From the NCBI GenBank assembly GCA_002778785.1, contig PEZS01000010.1:56671-120670 (forward strand): a stretch of DNA of 64,000 nt. Direction: 5' to 3'. Made by a program: the position numbers and the translations under genes. This DNA comes from Bdellovibrionales bacterium CG10_big_fil_rev_8_21_14_0_10_45_34 (GTDB taxonomy: Bacteria > Bdellovibrionota > Bdellovibrionia > Bdellovibrionales > 1-14-0-10-45-34). Shown one piece after another: positions 1 through 7,878 of this stretch. The stretch's first letter is position 1. Every line of letters starts with the position of its first letter. The notes under the pieces are model-generated. The model was not told where the DNA came from and did not search any database. It was given only the letters and a program-made list of their open reading frames with translations.

Positions 1-16
1 AGTGATACCTGAAAAC

Positions 17-46
17 AAAAAAAGCGAGCTACAGCCCGCTTTTTTT
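17..46 (-). terminator. Rho-independent terminator of the H1-like gene
   Basis: An A-run is followed by AGCGAGCT (23-30) and AGCCCGCT (33-40), then a T-run. The arms pair with one mismatch. The A and T runs flank both sides, so it could work in both directions. It lies just downstream of the minus-strand H1-like gene. Confidence 0.7.
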
Positions 47-74
47 ACTTAGACAGACAATTAACGATAAAAGA

Positions 75-644
75 TCAAAACAAGCCGGTGCCGTCGTCTT
101 CTTCCTCTTCGTCTTCAACAGCTAAGTCGTCGTCATCGAGATCCTCAAAATCATCAGACTCAATATCTGATATGCCTTCGAAAGAACCGTCTTCACTGTT
201 TTCATCGTCTTCGCTATAGGCTTCAAGATTCTCTTCGTCATCCATTGGGTCAATGACTCCCGCACTCGCCGAAAATGGATTGGAACTCGGTGCGATACTT
301 CCTTTGTTAAGAACAATCTCTTCGATTGATGGGACAGTGGGTTTCTGGAATTTGCTTTTAGTGGGCGACTTAGGACTTGCGGCTTTCTTTGTCGCTTTTT
401 TCGTTGTCGCCTTTTTTGTCGCGGTCTTTGCAGTTGCTTTCTTAGTTGTCTTTTTAGCTACTTTCTTAGTTGCTTTCTTCGAAGTAGTCTTTTTAGTTGC
501 GGTCTTTGCAGTCGCCTTTTTAGTCGCTTTTTTTGCGGACTTTTTGATGTTCTTCTTGGTCACTTTTTTGGCTGTCGCCTTTTTAGCGGATGTCTTCGCA
601 CTCTTTTTAGTCGATTTTTTAGTCGCCTTCTTCTTTTTTGCCAT
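75..644 (-). CDS. Histone H1-like Lys/Ala-rich protein with acidic C-terminal tail
   Basis: 189 residues in two oppositely charged parts. Residues 1 to about 90 are nearly all K, A and T in degenerate KKATKKA-type repeats, like eukaryotic H1 tails and bacterial H1-like proteins (HctB/AlgP type). A short neutral linker follows, and then residues about 130-189 are strongly acidic (runs of D and E) before a GTGLF end. Such a basic arm would be expected to bind DNA or RNA, and the acidic tail could mask it or recruit partners; both are inferences. An AAGGGG ribosome site lies 5 bases before the ATG. It is single-gene, with its own terminator. The repetitive DNA makes the reverse frame open too, but codon pattern, ribosome site and terminator favour the minus strand. 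Exact family unassigned. Confidence 0.85.
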   Translation of the reverse strand: MAKKKKATKKSTKKSAKTSAKKATAKKVTKKNIKKSAKKATKKATAKTATKKTTSKKATKKVAKKTTKKATAKTATKKATTKKATKKAASPKSPTKSKFQKPTVPSIEEIVLNKGSIAPSSNPFSASAGVIDPMDDEENLEAYSEDDENSEDGSFEGISDIESDDFEDLDDDDLAVEDEEEEDDGTGLF

Positions 645-779
645 ATGTTCCCCTTCTCAAAAAACGAGATTTAAATCACTCCTAATAGTTACGGATCTTA
701 AAAGACTATGGCAATTTATTTCCGATAGGCTAGTGAATATTTGGAGATTCCTCGAGGGGCGTTGCGCTTGGCCTAGCTA

Positions 780-800
780 AAGGCAGTTTTAATATGCCTT
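780..800 (-). terminator. Weak hairpin after lipoprotein gene
   Basis: AAGGCA (780-785) and TGCCTT (795-800) form a 6-bp stem just downstream of the minus-strand lipoprotein gene. The T-run is poor, so this is only a candidate terminator. Confidence 0.3.
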
Positions 801-812
801 CAGCACTTGTTT

Positions 813-1604
813 TTAACGAAGATCGTCGATCCAGCGCGCAAGGTCAGCGGGGATTGCGACAGATACGTAGAACCCGCCTGATTGATTAACTGGTGGCGGA
901 TTTGCAGTCCCTTTTTTAGGAATGGTAGAAAAGTATCCCACCGTTCTCGTTTTTTCGGAGTTTCTTAGAGGAAAGGTGAGTTGGAGCGTAGGGTTGAAGA
1001 AGGGAGTTGGTATAAAAACTGCGGCAGCATCCGAGCCTGCGTACAGGAAAATACTCCAATTGTTTTTGCTTCCCTTAACGGAAAATGCAACCTCAGGCAG
1101 CTCACCACCTGGAACTCCAGGAAGTGCATCCCCATTTGGCAGTTTTTTACTTTCTGCTGGATCGACAGGGCCTAGTACTTTATTAAGGGGAATGTGAACT
1201 TCGTATCTCCAGTTGCCAGTCGCATCCCTCTTAAATGTATAGAAGGCGTCCGACAAACCCGGCACATTGCCTTCGAGCACTTCCATTAGTGGATCGATGC
1301 CTGGTAGAGGAACAATGATGACCAAAGACTTAGTGATCCAATCTAGATCTACGGACATGGCTCCATCAAATGCGGACCCACTAATAGTTGCTTGTAGCTC
1401 TGCTTTAGCAGCAGCTCTTTCTTCTTCTATGGTGGGGCCGCCACAGTCTGTTATGCAGGGCCCTTCAGGTGTACCTGACCCCGCGTTGGAATGGTTTGTC
1501 TGTTGATCTAAGGAGCTTCCAATTTGAAATCCTTTACCACACCCCAACAAAGTCAAAGAGGCTAATGACATAACCATTAAGTGATATTTAACCAAGGATT
1601 TCAT
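813..1604 (-). CDS. Hypothetical lipoprotein
   Basis: 263 residues. The N-terminus has a basic start, a hydrophobic stretch and a lipobox LLGC with Cys22, so the protein should be lipidated and anchored in the envelope. After the Cys comes a Ser/Gly/Pro-rich linker containing CITDCGGP, then a domain rich in beta-prone segments and prolines. I do not recognise the family. A GGGGG ribosome site precedes the ATG. A possible promoter on the minus strand is TTGACG (1734-1739) with TAAACT (1712-1717), 16 bases apart. The gene stands alone between the H1-like and flagellin genes, all on the same strand, and nothing nearby hints at its job. Confidence 0.7.
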   Translation of the reverse strand: MKSLVKYHLMVMSLASLTLLGCGKGFQIGSSLDQQTNHSNAGSGTPEGPCITDCGGPTIEEERAAAKAELQATISGSAFDGAMSVDLDWITKSLVIIVPLPGIDPLMEVLEGNVPGLSDAFYTFKRDATGNWRYEVHIPLNKVLGPVDPAESKKLPNGDALPGVPGGELPEVAFSVKGSKNNWSIFLYAGSDAAAVFIPTPFFNPTLQLTFPLRNSEKTRTVGYFSTIPKKGTANPPPVNQSGGFYVSVAIPADLARWIDDLR

Positions 1605-2135
1605 AGTTCCCCCATGACTCTAGTGAGTGTAGATAACTCTTCGGGTGAAGAAAACTCAAACTTAAGGCTAACATATTGAAATTATTGAATAAAACTTATA
1701 CAATTTTTTTGAGTTTAAGAAAGTAAATTATTTCGTCAAGCCATCGACATCGAAATGGAAAAAAGTGATCACATAAAATGCGAAAATCGAGGGATAAGGC
1801 ATCCGTCGCAGATGAACTCATACGAAGTTTAACTTTTGTGCGAGGTTGAAGTGAAGTTCAAATTTGAAACTTGCAGTGATTTTTAAGTTGGGTTCACCAA
1901 TGCGCTTATTTGAGACAAAATAAACTGAGAGAAAAGAAACAAAGCGAAAGGTGACAGAGCGTAGTAAGAGCAAAAAGTCTGTGGCCGCTCCGGGTTTTTC
2001 GTCGGTTGCACCCCAACTAGGAGTCTCCGGCATTTCAACCGGAGACTGGATGCTAACAACGACGGAGGGGGGTGAGGCTATGCTTGAAGTAAATCCCAGG
2101 TGTCAGAGCCCCCACCCTTTCTGCGGCCACATCCG
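1605..2135. other. Intergenic region, no convincing gene
   Basis: About 530 bases between the lipoprotein start and the flagellin end. It holds the candidate lipoprotein promoter, an 8-bp inverted repeat AACTCAAA (1653-1660) / TTTGAGTT (1708-1715) around that promoter, and the hairpin at 2022-2047. The only open frame, about 70 codons on the minus strand, has no ribosome site or recognisable sequence. Confidence 0.5.
2022..2047 (-). terminator. 9-bp perfect hairpin downstream of flagellin
   Basis: AGTCTCCGG (2022-2030) and CCGGAGACT (2039-2047) pair perfectly around an 8-base loop, about 90 bases past the flagellin stop. No T-run follows on either strand, so it may protect an mRNA end or mark a processing point rather than terminate by itself. 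Confidence 0.35.
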
Positions 2136-2969
2136 TTAGCCGAGAAGCTTTAGTGCGTAACCAGGAGTTTGATTGGCTTGTGCCAAGGTGCTCAAACCGG
2201 CCTGTAACAAGATGTTGTTCTTTGCTAGAGCAGCAGTAGTATCGGCAACGTCTGTATCACGGATTCGGCTATTGGCAGCACTCATATTTTCTTCTGCAAT
2301 TGTCAAATTTGAAATTGTAGAATTCATTCTGTTTTGAAGAGCTCCGAGATTGGATCTCATGTCGTTGACTCGGTTGATCGCTTCGTCAAGGTTAGAAAGC
2401 GCCGTTTGAGCTCCCTCTTTCTGAGAGTAATCGACGTCTGCCAAACCAAGAGCGTCAATTGTGGCGGTATTTTCGCCAGCGTTGAAGCTAATACGATCTT
2501 GGAAGTCATCGTTGTTTATGCCAATTTGAAAGTCATAAGATGGTGAAGATCCATCGAGTAGGCCCGTTTCTCCCCACTTTGTCACTGTGGCAATACGTTG
2601 AGCCTCGTTTTTAAGCTGGGCAACCTCTTTGTTGATGAACCCGCGCTCGCGATCGCTCACTGTATCAGAGGCCGCCTGGATGCCTAGCTCTCTAAGGCGT
2701 GTGACGATGTTTGAAATTTCGTTCAAACCACCCTCAGCAACTTGAATCAAAGAGATACCGTCATTGGCGTTTCGGTTAGCTTGTCTCGTTGATCTGATTT
2801 GTGACTGGATTGTTTCGCTAATCGCGAGTCCAGCCGCGTCGTCAGCAGATTTGTTGATTCTGCTTCCACTCGATAGTTTAGAGTAACTGTCACTAATCTT
2901 CATTTGGCTAGTCGACAAGTTTCTCTGGGCATTGATAGATGCCATGTTAGTCGAAATTCTCATTCCCAT
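2136..2969 (-). CDS. fliC: Flagellin
   Basis: 277 residues, the subunit of the flagellar filament, exported by the flagellar type III apparatus. The conserved N-terminal D0/D1 helices (MRISTNMASINAQRNLS, then SGSRINKSADDAAGLAIS) and the C-terminal helices (NLTIAEENMSAANSRIRDTD, ending QANQTPGYALKLLG) are intact. The central variable part is short, as in compact flagellins without surface D2/D3 domains. A GGAGG ribosome site lies 6 bases before the ATG at 2969; an internal ATG two codons on is the start most family members show. No flagellar neighbours are present, so this is probably one of several dispersed flagellin genes. I could not find a convincing sigma-28 or sigma-54 promoter upstream. 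Confidence 0.95.
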   Translation of the reverse strand: MGMRISTNMASINAQRNLSTSQMKISDSYSKLSSGSRINKSADDAAGLAISETIQSQIRSTRQANRNANDGISLIQVAEGGLNEISNIVTRLRELGIQAASDTVSDRERGFINKEVAQLKNEAQRIATVTKWGETGLLDGSSPSYDFQIGINNDDFQDRISFNAGENTATIDALGLADVDYSQKEGAQTALSNLDEAINRVNDMRSNLGALQNRMNSTISNLTIAEENMSAANSRIRDTDVADTTAALAKNNILLQAGLSTLAQANQTPGYALKLLG

Positions 2970-3322
2970 TGTTAACCTCCGTTAGTCGTCATTTCACCTC
3001 CCGTGAATTCCCCTAATTCCATTTTTCTTGGGGTGGCATCCGAGCCAAATTGTTTTATTCTCGACACACAATTTTTCGTCAGGTGCGACGGTTTCTTGAC
3101 GGTATGAACAGCGGCTTTAGACCCTTATCCAGTCTGGGTTTGCTAGATTTGGCCCTTCCGCCAGTCGAGTGGCAGGTCTCTTGTCCTGCTTTTGTTGACG
3201 TAGGTCTGTACGAAGAATAGCTTACGTAAGCCGAAGGTCCTAAGCTAAAAACTTCCGACTGGTGTCGTTTAGGGGCTGCAGGATAAAGAGCTGTTTCTTG
3301 ACACTCAAATGAGAGGCTGAAA
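2970..3322. promoter_or_regulatory. Divergent flagellin/ribE intergenic region
   Basis: This 353-base stretch carries the 5' ends of two divergent genes. For ribE a possible promoter is TTGACG (3195-3200), 17 bases, TAGCTT (3218-3223), followed by the perfect palindrome CTTACGTAAG (3221-3230). I see none of the conserved blocks of an FMN riboswitch. A 38-codon open frame (3104-3220, plus) has no recognisable sequence and is probably chance. Confidence 0.35.
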
Positions 3323-3931
3323 TTGTTTTCTGGAATCATAGAACGCGTCTCCCAAGTCGTATCTGTTAATCTTGAGAAGACTTCGCACAACTTGATATTA
3401 GAGAGGCCTGATGGATTTGATGACATCAAGGCCGGAGATTCCATTTGCGTAAACGGGGTTTGCCTCACTCTAGAAAATTTTACTTCGAGTGAGCTAGCTT
3501 TTACTGTTGGCGCTGAGACTTGCGAAGTGACTCGGTGGCCCCAGATACTTTCAAAGGGTTCGCGCTTGAACATAGAAAGATCACTGAAGGTTTCAGATCG
3601 AATTCACGGTCACTCGGTGACGGGCCATGTGGACTGCGCAGGTCTTGTTGTGGGCGTCATACGGACAGCTGATTTTATTAGAATTGAAGTAGCTGTGCCC
3701 AAAGAATTTCGGCGTATGGTCTGGTTAAAAGGGTCGATCGCCATTAATGGGGTGAGCTTAACTGTAAACAAAGCTAATGATGAAACAATTGAAGTGGGTT
3801 TAATTCCTGAAACAATTATTCGGACGAACTTATCGACATTGGTCATGGGAGACCTGGTCAATCTCGAATTCGATACCATGGCAAAATTTTATTTGAGGCA
3901 GTATGAGCTTGGAAACGTCAAACCAAACTAG
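3323..3931 (+). CDS. ribE: Riboflavin synthase alpha chain
   Basis: 202 residues. It catalyses the last step of riboflavin synthesis, the dismutation of two 6,7-dimethyl-8-ribityllumazines, in the cytosol. The two tandem lumazine-binding barrels are visible. The first starts MFSGIIE and contains GDSICVNGVCLTL; the second contains HGHSVTGHVDCAG and GSIAINGVSLTV, with the family's C-terminal helix after it. The start is TTG at 3323, set by a GAGAGG ribosome site 6 bases upstream and by the invariant N-terminal MF(S/T)GIIE. The gene overlaps the next rib gene by 29 bases, so the two are probably translationally coupled. Confidence 0.95.
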   Translation: MFSGIIERVSQVVSVNLEKTSHNLILERPDGFDDIKAGDSICVNGVCLTLENFTSSELAFTVGAETCEVTRWPQILSKGSRLNIERSLKVSDRIHGHSVTGHVDCAGLVVGVIRTADFIRIEVAVPKEFRRMVWLKGSIAINGVSLTVNKANDETIEVGLIPETIIRTNLSTLVMGDLVNLEFDTMAKFYLRQYELGNVKPN

Positions 3932-5045
3932 ATTGGCATCGATCCCTGAATTGATAGATGAAATTCGACAAGGTCGTATGGTGATCTTGGTTGATGATGA
4001 AGACCGTGAGAACGAAGGGGATATTATTCTTGCGGCACAGTTCGCCACCCCAGAAAAAATCAATTTTATGGCAAAAGAGGCGCGCGGACTCATTTGTCTC
4101 AGTTTGACAGAAGTGCAAGTCCAACGTCTTAGACTTCCTCAGATGGTTTCTGATGGCTCGAATGCCTCTCCCAATCGGACAGCGTTCACCGTGAGCATTG
4201 AAGCGGCGACAGGTATATCGACTGGTATATCCGCTCGTGATCGAGCTCACACGATACAGGTAGCGTGTCACCCAGAAGCCCAGCCAACTGACATTATTTC
4301 TCCAGGACATGTGTTTCCTATTAAGGCGGTTCAAGGTGGCGTCCTCAAGCGAGCTGGTCACACAGAGGCCAGCGTGGATATCTGCAGACTTGCCGATCTG
4401 AATCCGGCTGCAGTGATTTGCGAAATAATGAACCCTGATGGAACTATGTCTCGGTTTGACGAACTTTGTGAGTTCGCTAAAAGCCACGACATCAAGATCG
4501 GCGCAATTGCTGACCTCATCGAGTTTCGGCTCAAGCAAGAGTCTCTTGTCGAGGCGGTTGCACGAATTCCGATTGATGAAAGTTCAAAACATCCGGCTTG
4601 GCTACATGTCTTTCGCAGCAAAATAGACGATCGAGAGCACTATGCCCTTCAAATTGGTAATATAGCGGGCCCGGGTACCATAGATGCGGAAGAGACTCCA
4701 GTTGTGAGTGTGAGGGTAGAGGCCCGCAATTTGGTGCGCGATCTCATGGGACTCGCTCAGGTAAAAGGCGGCTCCTCGCTTTTAGAATGTTGGAAGCAAC
4801 TTTGTATGAGGCCTCCCGGAGTTTTACTTTATCTGGATACCCCTCAAAAATTTGATTGGGCCAATCAAAACAATCAGTCGGTGGAATCGTTGAGCTTGAG
4901 GCGTGATGATCGCGACTACGGAATTGGCGCGCAGATTCTTAGGAATCTGGGGGCTCGAAAAATTCGACTCCTTACCAATCACCCATCCCCTCGAGCCGGC
5001 ATTGAGGGCTATGGAATCGAAATCGTTGAATCGGTACCCTATTAA
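3903..5045 (+). CDS. ribB: DHBP synthase with degenerate GTP cyclohydrolase II domain (RibBX type)
   Basis: 380 residues. The N-terminal half (to about 205) is a complete 3,4-dihydroxy-2-butanone-4-phosphate synthase: VILVDDEDRENEGD metal/substrate loop, GISTGISARDRAHTI, and the HTEASVD / CEIMNPDGTM region. It makes the four-carbon unit for lumazine from ribulose 5-phosphate. The C-terminal half aligns to GTP cyclohydrolase II only at its end (RDYGIGAQIL, RLLTNHPSPRAGIEGYG). The zinc-binding Cys cluster (HSECLTGD...RCDCG) and the EGRGIGL catalytic loop are gone, so GTP cyclohydrolase activity is not expected. Such fused but inactive proteins are known as RibBX. The organism should carry a separate RibA elsewhere. 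It sits between ribE and ribH in a riboflavin cluster. Confidence 0.92.
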   Translation: MSLETSNQTRLASIPELIDEIRQGRMVILVDDEDRENEGDIILAAQFATPEKINFMAKEARGLICLSLTEVQVQRLRLPQMVSDGSNASPNRTAFTVSIEAATGISTGISARDRAHTIQVACHPEAQPTDIISPGHVFPIKAVQGGVLKRAGHTEASVDICRLADLNPAAVICEIMNPDGTMSRFDELCEFAKSHDIKIGAIADLIEFRLKQESLVEAVARIPIDESSKHPAWLHVFRSKIDDREHYALQIGNIAGPGTIDAEETPVVSVRVEARNLVRDLMGLAQVKGGSSLLECWKQLCMRPPGVLLYLDTPQKFDWANQNNQSVESLSLRRDDRDYGIGAQILRNLGARKIRLLTNHPSPRAGIEGYGIEIVESVPY

Positions 5046-5049
5046 GGCT

Positions 5050-5102
5050 GTTGCCATTTGGTGCTACAAGCTGAGCTTCGTTCGGTTCAATGAAATGGCA
5101 AC
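5050..5102 (+). repeat. Inverted repeat between ribB and ribH
   Basis: GTTGCCATTT (5050-5059) and AAATGGCAAC (5093-5102) are a perfect 10-bp inverted repeat around a 33-base loop. The loop contains a second dyad, AAGCT-G-AGCTT (5068-5078). It occupies most of the 113-base gap between two genes that are otherwise tightly packed. It could shape mRNA stability or ribH translation. Confidence 0.6.
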
Positions 5103-5158
5103 AACCCCTACTGATTCTGGCACTAGCCACTGGCTCGCAAACTTGGTAGGTTCCCGAT

Positions 5159-5566
5159 ATGAAAATCACAATCGTCGTTGCCGAATTCAATTCAAAAATA
5201 ACTGAGCGCCTTCTAGAAGGGGCATTAAGTGAACTTAAATCGCGGGAAGTGAAGCCGATAGTTCAAAAAGTTCCTGGTGCTTTTGAACTGCCGCTCGCAG
5301 CGAGTCTCGCTTTGAAGGCAGGGGCCGATGGAGTCGTTGCCCTTGGTTGTATTATCCGCGGCGAGACGACCCACTACGACTATGTTTGCAAAGCGGCCCA
5401 AGAGGGTTGCTTGAGAGTTTCTCTTGATGAATCTAAGCCAGTAGCTTTTGGCGTCCTTACAACGGAGGACTTCGAGCAGGCTTTCGAAAGGGCCGGGGGG
5501 CGACACGGTAATGTCGGAGCATCAGCGGCCCAAGCTTGCCTAGCCATGCTTTCGCTTAAGTTTTGA
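5159..5566 (+). CDS. ribH: 6,7-dimethyl-8-ribityllumazine synthase
   Basis: 135 residues. It condenses the RibB product with the pyrimidine diamine to form lumazine, usually as a pentameric or icosahedral shell in the cytosol. Recognisable are VVAEFNSKITERLLEGA, VPGAFELP, the phosphate/active-site loop GCIIRGETTHYDYV and PVAFGVLTT. A stop codon four codons upstream fixes the ATG at 5159, so the N-terminus is about 12-15 residues shorter than typical members and lacks the first beta strand. That strand joins neighbouring subunits in icosahedral forms, so this one may form pentamers only (inference). The catalytic loops are intact. nusB, a common next gene, is absent. Confidence 0.94.
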   Translation: MKITIVVAEFNSKITERLLEGALSELKSREVKPIVQKVPGAFELPLAASLALKAGADGVVALGCIIRGETTHYDYVCKAAQEGCLRVSLDESKPVAFGVLTTEDFEQAFERAGGRHGNVGASAAQACLAMLSLKF

Positions 5567-5694
5567 AACTCGAAAAAATAGGGTTCACATAGGGCCATCG
5601 ATAGAGGCTGCCTCGGATATGCCAAATAGCCTTGAGTTTTTCCAGATGCTCGATGGCCGAAAATCCCCTACAGTGAGCGTAAGAGAAGGTGAGA

Positions 5695-7878
5695 TTGGAA
5701 GCCAAAGAGACAAGAAAGCGTAAAAGAGAAATATTTATTGCGGTGACAGCCGCCATCGTATTTGTGGCGCTCACCTGGGTCGAGTTTCGACTTGCTAACA
5801 TCAGCCAGCAGCTGCCATTTGTTCACTCCGTCTTTTTCTTCGGCCTCGTTAACTTTAATATCATCCTTCTGCTTTTTCTTCTATTTCTCATCTTTCGAAA
5901 CGTTGTAAAGGTTTTTGTGGAGACCCCTGGGCAGCTCATTGGGGCCACCATCAAGGGTAAGCTCGTCGTAGCATTCTTGGCTTTTAGTATTATTCCGACG
6001 CTCCTGATGTTTTCAATCTCGGTCTTTTATATAAATAGCAGTTTTGACAAATGGTTTAGCGTCAAAATGGCGGGAGTTTTAAAAGATTCGTTAGAAGTGA
6101 CGAACTCCTATTACCTTCAGGCCAAAAGACGTAACTACCATTTTGCTCATCGAGTAGCAAACGATGTGCGCTCTAAGGGCAATACTTCTATTCGCAAATT
6201 GCTAGAGTACTCAAAAAAGCAATATAGCTTGGATGCAGTGGAGTTTTATCCAGATCTCTTGAAAAACCGAATGGTGAGCGTTTCAGAAGAGCAGAATATA
6301 GGCGAGGTTCCCAATGTTAGCCTAGAGTTTCTCGAAAAGGGGATTTCCGAAAAAATTGAAGCCTCAACGATCCATCACTTTGGTGAAGGCAACTTAGTGC
6401 GGGTGATCGTGCCCGTCTTAAGCGGAGGGGCCATCGTTGTTTCAAGCTTTGTACCCCTGTCTTTAATTACCAAAATGGATGACGTAGCGGCAGCTTATGA
6501 AGAGCTGAGGAACGTTAACCCGCTGGAGTACCCGCTTAAATCCATTTACACGATAGTTCTTGTGCTGATGACGTTGGTCATTGTTTTTGCGGCGACTTGG
6601 TTGGGCTTTCATTTAGCCCGCCAACTTTCGACCCCGCTCGAGAAGCTTGCCAAAGCGGCCAGGCAAATCTCTCGCGGCAAGTACTCCCCTGTCGACTTGG
6701 AGTCAGGAAGTCTAGAAATTAATCAGCTTGTTGAAAGCTTTAACACAATGACTGTGGACCTAAAGGAAACTCTCGCGACGCTCGATGAGCATTCCCGTTA
6801 TATGGGAGTCATTCTTCGAAACGTCAGCGCAGGAGTCGTTTCTGTAAATCGTAATGGTCAGATTAGCACGATAAACCGGCACGCAAGTCAGCTGCTAAAA
6901 ATTGAGGCAGAAAAATTTATTGGCAAAGAAATTCGCGAGTTTTTAAGCGGCGAACACCTTTCTACGTTTGAAAGCGTTATTAACACACTTAAGACTCACC
7001 GAATACCTAACCTACAAAAAGAAATTCAGCTGACGATTGATGGTGGCACGAGTTTCTTTCAGGTGACGGCTAGTCTTCTGCTCGATGAGCAAGGTAAGGA
7101 CTTGGGGTTTGTTTTCTTGTTTGATGATATGACGATGATGGTGAACGCCCAAAGAGCTGCCGCATGGCGAGAGGTGGCTCGGCGGATTGCTCACGAGATC
7201 AAAAATCCTCTGACTCCCATTAAACTCTCCGCACAGCGGTTAGAAAAGAAGTTTGCCGACGACATCACTGATCCCGCCTTCAAACAATGCATTGCTACGA
7301 TTATCGACCAGGTAGACGACCTGAAAAACTTAGTTAACGAATTCAATAGTTTTGCACGTCTACCCCAATCAAAACCCACACCAGGTGATCTCAACAAAGT
7401 GTTGAGCCAAGTCGGCATTCTTTATAAGACGGCTCATAAAGACATTGAGTTTCGGCTTAAATTTGATGAAAAGTTGCCGATTTTTTCTTTTGACGCTGAT
7501 CAAATGAAAAGGATTGTCGGTAATCTACTAGAAAATTCAGTGGCAGCATGTTCAGAAGAGTGCGAAATCCCCTATATAGAAATTTCGACCCACTACGACC
7601 CCAGTCTCGCATTGGTTCGCATTGAGGTCGTAGATAATGGGTGCGGCATGACCGCGACCGTGAGAGAAAGAGTCTTTGAACCCTACTTTAGCACCAAAAA
7701 GACGGGGACGGGGTTAGGCTTGGCCATAGTTAAAAGAAACGTGGACGATCACAACGGCTTTATTCGGGCTTTTTCGAACTCGCCTCAAGGTACAAAGTTT
7801 GTTATTGAGATTCCTGTTAGAGACTTGAGATCTAGCGTGTTTGTTCAGGGCCGAACTGAAGGAGACCCGAATGCATAG
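5695..7878 (+). CDS. ntrY: NtrY-like membrane sensor histidine kinase
   Basis: About 727 residues. Three hydrophobic helices in the first 115 residues, an extracytoplasmic segment, a fourth helix near 285-305 and a HAMP linker give the NtrY layout. After these come a PAS domain (about 375-490), a HisKA helix with the phospho-acceptor in VARRIAHEIKNPLTPIKLSA (His at codon 7192-7194), and a HATPase domain with N box, DNGCGM and GTGLGLAIVKR. It should sense an envelope or redox/nitrogen signal and phosphorylate the regulator encoded next, whose start overlaps by 8 bases. A GTG at 5689 is also possible. I prefer TTG at 5695 because AGAAGG lies 5 bases before it and overlaps the GTG. The ligand is not deducible. 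Confidence 0.88.
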   Translation: MEAKETRKRKREIFIAVTAAIVFVALTWVEFRLANISQQLPFVHSVFFFGLVNFNIILLLFLLFLIFRNVVKVFVETPGQLIGATIKGKLVVAFLAFSIIPTLLMFSISVFYINSSFDKWFSVKMAGVLKDSLEVTNSYYLQAKRRNYHFAHRVANDVRSKGNTSIRKLLEYSKKQYSLDAVEFYPDLLKNRMVSVSEEQNIGEVPNVSLEFLEKGISEKIEASTIHHFGEGNLVRVIVPVLSGGAIVVSSFVPLSLITKMDDVAAAYEELRNVNPLEYPLKSIYTIVLVLMTLVIVFAATWLGFHLARQLSTPLEKLAKAARQISRGKYSPVDLESGSLEINQLVESFNTMTVDLKETLATLDEHSRYMGVILRNVSAGVVSVNRNGQISTINRHASQLLKIEAEKFIGKEIREFLSGEHLSTFESVINTLKTHRIPNLQKEIQLTIDGGTSFFQVTASLLLDEQGKDLGFVFLFDDMTMMVNAQRAAAWREVARRIAHEIKNPLTPIKLSAQRLEKKFADDITDPAFKQCIATIIDQVDDLKNLVNEFNSFARLPQSKPTPGDLNKVLSQVGILYKTAHKDIEFRLKFDEKLPIFSFDADQMKRIVGNLLENSVAACSEECEIPYIEISTHYDPSLALVRIEVVDNGCGMTATVRERVFEPYFSTKKTGTGLGLAIVKRNVDDHNGFIRAFSNSPQGTKFVIEIPVRDLRSSVFVQGRTEGDPNA

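Noticed and set aside
253..780. 175-codon plus-strand frame opposite the H1-like gene, rich in Phe/Val/Ala
   Set aside because: It is the complement of a Lys/Ala repeat (AAA and GCx codons give Phe and Ala/Val). No ribosome site; the minus-strand gene has one plus a terminator.
2970..3100. Sigma-28 or sigma-54 promoter for flagellin
   Set aside because: TTGGCTCGGATGCC looked promising, but the GG-N10-GC spacing of sigma-54 and the TAAA-N15-GCCGATAA of sigma-28 both fail.
3079..3573. 164-codon minus-strand frame over ribE
   Set aside because: It lies opposite a well-identified gene, has no family match and no ribosome site.
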